From an uncultured Acetatifactor sp. (GTDB lineage Bacteria; Bacillota; Clostridia; Lachnospirales; Lachnospiraceae), in the NCBI GenBank assembly GCA_910585665.1, contig CAJUFI010000006.1, positions 1 through 64,000 on the forward strand: DNA of 64,000 nucleotides, given 5' to 3'. A program made the translations under genes and the position numbers. The notes beneath the pieces were generated by a model, which did no database searches, was not told where the DNA came from, and saw nothing but the letters and a program-made list of their open reading frames with translations. Shown here in pieces: positions 57,416 through 64,000 of this stretch (position 1 is its first letter; every line of letters starts with the position of its first letter).

Positions 57416-57888
57416 TGGAGATCAGGATAAGGCTGAACGGTAAAAACGTGGAGGATCATATAGAAGCCAATCTGTTGCTGATTGATTTTCTGCGCAGACA
57501 CGGCTGCCGCAGCGTAAAGCGGGGGTGCGAGACCTCCAACTGCGGCCTGTGCACGGTGCTCATGGACGGCAGCCCCGTCCTTTCCTGTTCCGTGCTGGCG
57601 GCCAGGGCGGACGGCCATCAGGTGCAGACCCTGGAGGGGCTCCAGGAGGAAGCGGAGCAGTTCGTGGGGTTCATAGCCGACCAGGGGGCCGACCAGTGCG
57701 GCTTCTGCAACCCGGGATTCGTGATGAACACCATTGCGCTGCTGCGGGAGAATCCTGACCCCACGGACGATGAAATCCGGGCTTACCTGGCCGGAAATCT
57801 GTGCCGCTGCTCCGGCTATGACGGACAGCTCCGGGGAATCCGGAATTACCTGGACAGCCGCAGAGGTTCAAATGATTCGATTGCCTGA
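57412..57888 (+). CDS. xdhC: Xanthine dehydrogenase-type 2Fe-2S subunit
   Basis: 158 residues. First cluster CETSNCGLCTVLMDG with an upstream Cys, second cluster CGFCNPGFVMNT and CRCSGYDGQ. Both plant-type and molybdopterin-proximal 2Fe-2S centres are complete. Overlaps the FAD subunit gene by four bases. Confidence 0.93.
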   Translation: MMEIRIRLNGKNVEDHIEANLLLIDFLRRHGCRSVKRGCETSNCGLCTVLMDGSPVLSCSVLAARADGHQVQTLEGLQEEAEQFVGFIADQGADQCGFCNPGFVMNTIALLRENPDPTDDEIRAYLAGNLCRCSGYDGQLRGIRNYLDSRRGSNDSIA

Positions 57889-57944
57889 AATAATTTCAAA
57901 AACTATTACAAAATAGGAAATTATGCAGTAATCAATATGAATAA

Positions 57945-57966
57945 GGAATTGTCTTCCGACAGTTCC
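57945..57966 (+). mobile_element. 22-bp remnant of the palindromic mobile element, copy 7
   Basis: Only the two ends remain (GGAATTGTC joined to TTCCGACAGTTCC), still flanked by TAA on both sides. An internal deletion of 78 bp. Confidence 0.85.
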
Positions 57967-57972
57967 TAATAG

Positions 57973-58312
57973 TTTCCAGTTCCAGAGAAAGAAGATACAT
58001 ATGTGGATATCCCCAAGGTCAAGAATCAACAATATAGGAAACTTTTAATGACGGAATACCGAATTATCAGAAAACTACAGGATAAGGAATTGTCTACAAA
58101 TAACTGCTGCAAGTTTATGGCAATTTTTATTGTATTTCCGGGCTTTTGCCTGAAGCAATTGCAGCAGTTATTTTCCGACAATTCCTAAGATAAAGAATAA
58201 TGCGGCAGAGGTTTATAAACATAAAATAAAGAATGGCAATGCGACAGCGCTGGCAAAAAGATGTAATGACTTTATGGTATTAGAAGAAAAGTGTAAACAG
58301 TTCAAATCGTAA
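57973..58312 (+). pseudogene. ToxN/AbiQ-like toxin remnant broken by mobile element copy 8
   Basis: Removing copy 8 and one TAA restores a 78-residue frame (PVPEKEDTYVDIPKVK...YRKLLMTEYRIIRKLQDK joined to IKNNAAEVYKHKI...FMVLEEKCKQF). This pattern resembles the C-terminal half of ToxN/AbiQ type III toxins. The N-terminal half and the antitoxin RNA repeats are absent. Interrupts the hydroxylase operon. Confidence 0.6.
58086..58185 (+). mobile_element. 100-bp palindromic mobile element, copy 8
   Basis: Taken as the reference copy: identical to copy 2 (inverted), one base from copy 1. TAA at 58083-58085 and 58186-58188. Confidence 0.92.
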
Positions 58313-58367
58313 TATCGTACAGCATAATACGGTTTCAAAATGATAAGAGATGGAAATGAGGCTTCCT

Positions 58368-60665
58368 ATGGAACAGAAAGAATACAGATCTGTCAATAAA
58401 TCAGTCCGCAAGAAAGACGCCATGCAGCTGCTGCTGGGGAAATCCGTCTATACGGACGACATCACGCCGGACGGCGCACTTGTAGTAAAACTGCTGCGCA
58501 GTCCCCACGCCAACGCCATAGTCCGGGACATCAATACCGCAATCGCGAAAAAAGTGCCAGGAATCGTAGACATCTATACCTGGGAGGATGTGCCCTCCAC
58601 CAGGTTCGCCATTGCCGGGCAGACCTATCCGGAGCCCTCCCCCTATGACCGCCTGATCATCGACCGCCATGTGCGCTTCGTGGGCGACGTGGTGGCCATT
58701 ATAGCGGCGGAGACGGAAAAAGCGGCTGATAAAGCCATGAAGCTGATCAAGACGGACTATGAAGTGCTGGAGCCGGTGCTGGATTTCCGCACCGCCAAGG
58801 ACAACCCCATCCTGGTGCACCCCGAGGAGGACTGGTACCCGCCCTGTGAAGTGGGCGGCGCCAACAGGCGGAATCTGGTTGCCAGCGGCACCGACTCCCA
58901 GGGGGATGTGGACGCTGCGCTGGAAGCCTGCGAGATAAAGATTGACCGCACCTTCCACACAAAGGCCTTCAACCAGGCCATGATGGAGACTTTCCGCACC
59001 TATACAGGCCTTGACCGCTATGGAAGGCTCCATGTGGTGTCCTCTACCCAGATTGTCTTCCACTGCCGTCGTATCCTCTCCAGGGCCCTGGGCATCCCCA
59101 AGAGCCGGATCCGTGTGGAAAAGCCCCGGATCGGCGGCGGGTTCGGCGCCAAACAGACAGCGGTCTGCGAAGTCTACCCGGCCTTCGTCACCCTGAAGAC
59201 CGGAAGGGCGGCCAAGCTGATCTACACCCGGGAAGAAGCCCAGATTGCCGGTTCGCCCCGGCATGAGATGGAGATTCGGGTGCGCCTGGGAGCCGACAGG
59301 GACGGCCGGATCCGCGCTTTGGACTTATATACCCTGTCCAATACCGGCGCTTACGGGGAGCATGGCCCCACCACGGTAGGGCTGTCCGGGCATAAGTCCA
59401 TCCCCCTGTACACAGGCGGCCTGGAAGCCTGGCGGTTCGGCTATGATGTGGTCTACACTAACACCTGTGCGGCGGGCGCCTACCGGGGCTACGGCGCTAC
59501 CCAGGGAATCTTCGCCCTGGAGTCCGCGGTCAACGAGCTGGCGGAACGGCTGGGGATGGATCCTACGGCGCTCCGGGACCGGAACATGGTCAGAGAGGGC
59601 ATGGTCATGCCCGCCTATTACAACGAGACCGCCAATGCCTGTGCCCTTGACCGCTGCATGGAACACTGCAGGAAAATGTTCCGCTGGGAAGAAAAGTATC
59701 CTGTCCGGGATATGGGAGGCGGCAAAGTCCGCGCGGCCGGCGTAGCCATGGCCATGCAGGGCTCCGGCATCTCCCATGTGGACGTGGGCTCCGCCACTGT
59801 CCGGCTGGACGAGGACGGCCACTACAACCTCCTCATCGGCGCGGCGGACATGGGCACCGGCTGTGATACGATCCTGGCCCAGATGGTGGCCGAGTGCATG
59901 GAATGCGATGTGGAAGACGTTGCGGTCTTCGGGGCGGACACCGACGCTTCCCCCTATGACTCCGGCTCCTACGCCTCCTCCACTACCTATATCACCGGAA
60001 AAGCCGTGGAAAAAGCCTGTGGGGATCTGAAGAAAAAAATCTGCGCTATTGCCGCGGAACTGATGGAGTGCCAGGGGGAGGAGGTGGTCTTCGAGGGCAC
60101 GAAAGTCCGCCGCATCCACACGGAGCAGACCGTCAGCCTGGCGGATGTGGCCTACCGGACACAGGCCTTCAGCACCCGTTCCGCGGAAGCCACCGCCACC
60201 CATTCCTCCCCGGTGTCCCCGCCCCCTTACATGGTGGGCATGGTGGAGATTGAGCTGGATAAGCTGACCGGCCAGGTCGCCATATTAGATTACATGGCTG
60301 TAGTGGACTGCGGCATTCCCATCAACCCCGCCCTGGCCAGAATCCAGACGGAAGGGGGCATCGTACAGGGAATCGGGCACACGCTCCTGGAAAATGTGCG
60401 CTACGACTGCCGGGGCTGTCCCGTGGAATCCTCCTTTCTACAGTACAGGCTGCCCACCCGCCTGGACATGGGGAGACTGAAGGTGGAATTTGAACACAGC
60501 TATGAGCCCACCGGCCCTTTCGGGGCGAAGTCCATCGGCGAGATCGTCATCAACACCCCCGCCCCGGCCATCGCCCACGCCATCTACCGGGCCACGGGAG
60601 TCTGGCACAGGGAGCTGCCGATTACACCGGAGCAGATTGCCATGTCGGCTATGGAAACGGAATAA
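58368..60665 (+). CDS. xdhA: Xanthine dehydrogenase-type molybdenum-binding subunit
   Basis: About 765 residues from the ATG at 58368 (GAGG 6 nt upstream; an earlier ATG at 58350 is possible). IGGGFGAKQTAV, AYRGYGATQGIFALESAVNELA, and the catalytic-Glu motif GAKSIGE near the C-terminus mark the molybdenum hydroxylase large subunit. Uses the cytosine-dinucleotide cofactor made by MocA. Substrate may be xanthine or another heterocycle. The 3' end is tandemly duplicated downstream. Confidence 0.92.
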   Translation: MEQKEYRSVNKSVRKKDAMQLLLGKSVYTDDITPDGALVVKLLRSPHANAIVRDINTAIAKKVPGIVDIYTWEDVPSTRFAIAGQTYPEPSPYDRLIIDRHVRFVGDVVAIIAAETEKAADKAMKLIKTDYEVLEPVLDFRTAKDNPILVHPEEDWYPPCEVGGANRRNLVASGTDSQGDVDAALEACEIKIDRTFHTKAFNQAMMETFRTYTGLDRYGRLHVVSSTQIVFHCRRILSRALGIPKSRIRVEKPRIGGGFGAKQTAVCEVYPAFVTLKTGRAAKLIYTREEAQIAGSPRHEMEIRVRLGADRDGRIRALDLYTLSNTGAYGEHGPTTVGLSGHKSIPLYTGGLEAWRFGYDVVYTNTCAAGAYRGYGATQGIFALESAVNELAERLGMDPTALRDRNMVREGMVMPAYYNETANACALDRCMEHCRKMFRWEEKYPVRDMGGGKVRAAGVAMAMQGSGISHVDVGSATVRLDEDGHYNLLIGAADMGTGCDTILAQMVAECMECDVEDVAVFGADTDASPYDSGSYASSTTYITGKAVEKACGDLKKKICAIAAELMECQGEEVVFEGTKVRRIHTEQTVSLADVAYRTQAFSTRSAEATATHSSPVSPPPYMVGMVEIELDKLTGQVAILDYMAVVDCGIPINPALARIQTEGGIVQGIGHTLLENVRYDCRGCPVESSFLQYRLPTRLDMGRLKVEFEHSYEPTGPFGAKSIGEIVINTPAPAIAHAIYRATGVWHRELPITPEQIAMSAMETE

Positions 60666-60865
60666 AGCGGAGCCGGCCCTCCTTGACGGCAATGGAACAG
60701 ATTGCTATGTCGGCTATGGAAAACGGAATAAAGCGGAGCCAGCCCTCCCTGATGGCGATGGAGCAGACCGCCATGGGGCTGCGGAAAGCTGAGCAAAGAG
60801 GAGCCAGCCCTTCCTGACGGCGATGGAGGGGATTGCTATGTCGGCTATGGAAGACTGAGTCCAGC
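60630..60865 (+). repeat. 65-bp tandem repeat seeded from the 3' end of the xdhA gene
   Basis: Unit starts at 60630 (in the gene), 60695, 60761 and 60826. Each contains GA(A/G)CAGATTGC-like, TCGGCTATGGAAA and AGCGGAGCC blocks. Units 2-3 form an open 42-codon frame from 60692 with no clear ribosome site. Confidence 0.88.
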
Positions 60866-60962
60866 CGACCAGCCGGATGGAGCCGCCATCTATGCCAGGA
60901 GAAAGAAAATCAGGAGCGAAACCAGCTTGCTTATATTTTCATGAAAGTCCTCTTGCCGGACA

Positions 60963-60991
60963 TTGACGCTCTAAGGTCGATATGGTAAACT
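60963..60991 (+). promoter_or_regulatory. Promoter of the third ATPase/nuclease gene
   Basis: TTGACG, 17-bp spacer, TAAACT, 60 bp before the start codon. Confidence 0.6.
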
Positions 60992-61050
60992 TGCATCATG
61001 ACAGAGGATTTTAGTTGGCAGAATCAGGAATGGAAGGAGGGATGCCGGAG

Positions 61051-62658
61051 ATGAGAAAACGGTTTAACGTGACTGGGCTGTGCGTTCCGAGGAAGCACTA
61101 TATGGTCAATCTGGAGGATCGGCTGGCCCAGGCGAAGGAAATGGTGGAAGAGGGCGCTTATTTCACCATCCATCGGGCCAGGCAGTATGGGAAGACTACG
61201 CTGCTCTATGCGCTGGAAGAATATTTGAAGCCGGATTATCTGGTGGTAAGCATCGATTTTCAGAAATTTGGTACTGCGACATATGAAAGTGAAAACAGTT
61301 TCGCCCTTTCGTTTGCAGACTGCTTCCTGAACGAACTTGATAGAAACGAGGAGTCAGATATCGCGGAATTAAGTCAGGAGATGGAAACCTTGCGGAATAT
61401 ATGCCGAAGCAGGGACGGTTCTTACGCTTTCTATGAACTGTTTGCGAAGCTGAATCGTATCTGTAGGCTTTCTGTCAGACCGGTAGTCCTGATGATAGAC
61501 GAGGTGGACAGCGCTTCTAATAATCAGGTATTCCTTGATTTTCTGGCGCAGCTGCGAAATTATTATCTGGAACGCGAGGCCAGGGGGACTTTTACTTTTC
61601 AATCGGTCATCCTGGCGGGGCTTTATGACATAAAAAGCTTAAAGGCGAAAATCAGGCCGGAGGATGCGCGGAAAACGAATAGTCCATGGAACATAGCGGC
61701 GAACTTCAAGGTAGATATGAGCTTTTCCGCGGCGGACATTGCGGGGATGCTGGAGGAGTATGAGGGCGATGCTCATACGGGAATGGACATTGCCGGGATG
61801 GCGGATCTGCTGCGCTCCTATACCTCCGGCTACCCCTTTCTGGTATCGTGCCTGTGCAAGCTGATGGATGAAGAAATCGCCGGAAGTGAAAGCTTTCCCA
61901 CAAAGGAAGCCGCCTGGACGAAGGACGGTTTCCTGGCAGCGGTGCGGATGCTTCTCATGGAAGAGAACACGCTGTTTGAATCCATGGACAATAAGCTGAT
62001 CGATTATCCTGAGCTGAAGCAGATGCTGAAAGGGCTTCTGCTTCTGGGGAAGCCCATTGAGAACATTCCCGGCAACGAGAGCATGCGGATGGCGGTGATG
62101 TTCGGCTTCGCTGCTGTCCGAAACGGTTTCCTGCATGTGTCCAACCGGATATTTGAGACCAGGCTCTATAACGGTTTTTTGGCCGAAGAGAGCCTAAATA
62201 GCGATATGCCGCAGATCGCGCTGGCAGAAAGGAATCAGTTCATCAGGGATGGCCAGCTGGACGTGGAGCTGCTGCTCCGGAAGTTCGTGGACCATTACAC
62301 GGAGCTTTTTGGCGATTATGGGGAGAAATTCCTGGAGGAGGACGGGAGGCGGCTTTTCCTGCTCTATGTGCGCCCCGTCATAAACGGAAAGGGCAATTAT
62401 TACATCGAGTCCAGAACCAGGAACCATCGGCGCACGGATGTGATCATCGACTTCCAGGGGAGACAGACGGTGATTGAACTGAAAATCTGGCGAGGAAATG
62501 AATACCACTTAAGAGGGGAAGAGCAGCTGTCCGAGTATCTGGAGTATTATCGGCTGGAAAAGGGGTACATGGTGAGCTTCAACTTCAACAAAAAGAAGCA
62601 GGTGGGAGTCCATGAGGTTGCCGTAGGGGACAAAATTTTGGTGGAGGCGGTCGTTTAA
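61051..62658 (+). CDS. AAA-like ATPase with C-terminal PD-(D/E)XK domain (copy 3)
   Basis: 535 residues from the ATG at 61051, 10 nt from AAGGAGG; two earlier ATGs are badly spaced. FNVTGLCVPRKHYMV, P-loop variant RQYGKTTLL (about 45), LMIDEVDSA (about 148), and C-terminal TDVIIDFQGRQTVIELKIWRG (about 462-482). A different subfamily from copies 1 and 2 but with the same domain order. Function unknown. Confidence 0.82.
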   Translation: MRKRFNVTGLCVPRKHYMVNLEDRLAQAKEMVEEGAYFTIHRARQYGKTTLLYALEEYLKPDYLVVSIDFQKFGTATYESENSFALSFADCFLNELDRNEESDIAELSQEMETLRNICRSRDGSYAFYELFAKLNRICRLSVRPVVLMIDEVDSASNNQVFLDFLAQLRNYYLEREARGTFTFQSVILAGLYDIKSLKAKIRPEDARKTNSPWNIAANFKVDMSFSAADIAGMLEEYEGDAHTGMDIAGMADLLRSYTSGYPFLVSCLCKLMDEEIAGSESFPTKEAAWTKDGFLAAVRMLLMEENTLFESMDNKLIDYPELKQMLKGLLLLGKPIENIPGNESMRMAVMFGFAAVRNGFLHVSNRIFETRLYNGFLAEESLNSDMPQIALAERNQFIRDGQLDVELLLRKFVDHYTELFGDYGEKFLEEDGRRLFLLYVRPVINGKGNYYIESRTRNHRRTDVIIDFQGRQTVIELKIWRGNEYHLRGEEQLSEYLEYYRLEKGYMVSFNFNKKKQVGVHEVAVGDKILVEAVV

Positions 62659-62682
62659 CCTACGGCCGCCTGTCGCGCCCTT

Positions 62683-63042
62683 TTAGCTTTTCGGGAGCGT
62701 CTTTGTGAGAATGAAGGAATAGGAAACCGTAATTACAAACACCATCAGCTGAAAGACGAGACACTTCTCTATGGTCAGCCCTGCCTCATTCGCGAAGCCG
62801 CTTGTGACGTTGATCGCGGAGTGGGTGATGATGCAGGGCAGCAGGCTTTCGCTGCGATGAAAGAGGATTGCGAACAAAAAGCCGATTGCGATCGCTGCCG
62901 TGACATGAATGAGATTTTCCGCTATTTCACGGCGCTGGCAGAATAGGGGATGCCAATCATTTCATTCAGCGGGTTTGCCAGGGACTGTAGGACGCAGTAG
63001 ATCACGATTCAGACGATTGCAAAGGTCATTTCGTTTTTTCAT
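62683..63042 (-). pseudogene. CPBP-family intramembrane protease remnant
   Basis: The ATG at 63042 and following reading frames contain YCVLQSLANPLNEMIGIPYS, then, in another frame, FAILFHRSESLLPCIITHSAIN, the CPBP conserved region. A stop (TGA) and frame changes separate the parts. Lies 10 bp after the TetR gene on the same strand. Confidence 0.65.
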
Positions 63043-63051
63043 ATAGCTTCT

Positions 63052-63609
63052 TCATTTCGATGCTCCTTTGGAGGATTTTTCCTCCTCCTGTATGGCTAAT
63101 ATCGCGCCTGTGTAAACCCGCTCCAGGTGCGTTGTTATCAGGCTTTCATCATATTCCAAGGAGTTGTTGACCAGGATGCTGGCATAGCCGTGGACGAACA
63201 GGGCAAGCGTCAGGAAGACCTTCTTTGTCTGTTCCGTATTCAGCCCCATGGCTCCCTGCATGGCCGAAAGAACGGGAATAAGCTCCTTGGAGTTTATCAT
63301 TTCCAGCAGGCTTTTTTCCACAGCAAAACCCGATTGAAAAAGGAAGCGGAACAGATACGGCTCTTCCACGGCAAACCGAATATAATTCAGCCCGATGCTC
63401 AACAGGATATCGTCCTGTGTCATATGCATCAGATATTCCGTATGATACCGGTCTGCCTCTGTATAGGCGGCCGTTTTCAATTCCTCGATTGTTGCGAAAT
63501 GGTACATGACAGGCTGCGTGGAACAGTTCAGCTTCTTTGCCACAGTCCTTGCATTGATATTTTCCACTCCGGCTTCACGGGCAGTCTCAAAGGCGGCATC
63601 GATGACCAT
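63052..63609 (-). CDS. TetR-family regulator, possibly N-terminally truncated
   Basis: 185 residues from the ATG at 63609 (weak ribosome site). HTH: AAFETAREAGVENINARTVAKKLNCSTQPVMYHF. Typical TetR proteins carry several more N-terminal residues; upstream the sequence changes abruptly into a gene on the other strand, so the start was probably lost at a rearrangement. Its ligand domain looks complete. Confidence 0.72.
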   Translation of the reverse strand: MVIDAAFETAREAGVENINARTVAKKLNCSTQPVMYHFATIEELKTAAYTEADRYHTEYLMHMTQDDILLSIGLNYIRFAVEEPYLFRFLFQSGFAVEKSLLEMINSKELIPVLSAMQGAMGLNTEQTKKVFLTLALFVHGYASILVNNSLEYDESLITTHLERVYTGAILAIQEEEKSSKGASK

Positions 63610-63612
63610 GTC

Positions 63613-64000
63613 TTTTATGCATTGAAGGGGCTTGCAGGGGACTATGTGACCAGCTATGGGATCATGACGAATTTCCAGGAGGAGGGGTACGATTTCTATA
63701 TCGCGGCGAAGCTTCGGGAGTGGGAGAGGGAGCATTTGGAGCAGGAGCTTGGAAATGCCGAGGATGCCGCTCGGTTCGAGAACATCGCCATTCCCGCCCA
63801 CACCTATGTGGTATGCGAGACGGAGCGGTGCAAGTATCCCACCAGGATATTCCCGCAGCTGCGAAAGAGGATCGTGGAGGAATGGCTTCCGTCCTCCGGG
63901 TACGTGCTGGCGGAGGCACCGGAGGTTTCGGTGCCCCACTGGTTCCGGAATCCGGACAGCGAGAAGCGGTATATGGAGCTCTGGCTTCCTGTGTCCCAGG
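63613..64000 (+). pseudogene. Partial AraC/GyrI-like effector-binding domain, runs off the window
   Basis: Open frame on the plus strand through the window end: IAIPAHTYVVCETERCKYP, EEWLPSSGYVLAEAPE and YMELWLPV are typical of the effector-binding domain of AraC/MerR-type regulators. The DNA-binding part is missing, cut off head-to-head with the TetR gene. The real end lies beyond the window. Confidence 0.65.

Overview
The window looks like a chromosomal segment of a gut-type clostridium, most likely a Lachnospiraceae member. This rests on Gram-positive Shine-Dalgarno sites, GTG/TTG starts, and families typical of that group: DUF4317, DUF4250, CD3324-like, YccF, PPi-type phosphofructokinase, CyuA-like desulfidase and AAA-ATPase_like/PD-(D/E)XK proteins. 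No rRNA, tRNA, CRISPR array or intact insertion sequence was recognised.

Layout. 0-9.7 kb: a stripped prophage with small early genes, an ImmA/IrrE peptidase, terminase small and large subunits and a tape measure protein. Portal, capsid, lysis and integrase genes are absent, and two genes carry apparent frameshifts. 9.9-18.6 kb: an FtsX-type ABC exporter, then (minus strand) a MATE transporter and a FeoA-FeoB fusion, then aminopeptidase C. 18.6-25 kb: a two-gene ABC exporter with an in-frame 18-bp minisatellite at two sites of one gene, a possible structured RNA, a CD3324-like regulator, YccF and DUF4317. 25-43.5 kb: an AAA/PD-(D/E)XK protein with a pepC fragment behind it, MscL, a TPR lipoprotein, cold-shock protein, an EIIA-like membrane protein without the phospho-histidines, a CsoR-CopA copper module with twin operators, AraC regulator, ClpB, LCP protein, PPi-PFK, cysteine desulfidase and a polysaccharide deacetylase. 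43.5-50.6 kb: DUF2325, a second AAA/PD-(D/E)XK protein, a truncated Panacea protein, xpt and a xanthine-type permease. 50.6-60.9 kb: a molybdenum-hydroxylase island. 60.9-64 kb: a third ATPase/nuclease, a CPBP protease remnant, a TetR regulator and a truncated effector-binding domain gene.

The molybdenum island fits together as a pathway. A FecBCD/MolABC-type importer has a near-perfect ModE-like box at its promoter. It lies beside a ModE-type regulator and a fused NTPase-MocA cofactor cytidylyltransferase, and faces a three-subunit xanthine-dehydrogenase-type enzyme. Purine salvage (xpt) and a purine permease lie next to it, so purine or related heterocycle use is a reasonable inference.

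The most notable non-gene signal is a family of 100-bp palindromic mobile elements. There are seven full copies and one 22-bp remnant between 25.0 and 58.2 kb. Every copy is flanked by a 3-bp duplication (TAA in seven, TTT in one). The stem arms vary between copies in a compensatory way. Two insertions break genes whose reading frames are restored exactly if the element and one duplication are removed; one of these genes resembles a ToxN/AbiQ toxin. A second diverged repeat family, coding minisatellites in four unrelated genes and two non-coding tandem arrays suggest a genome with active small-repeat dynamics.
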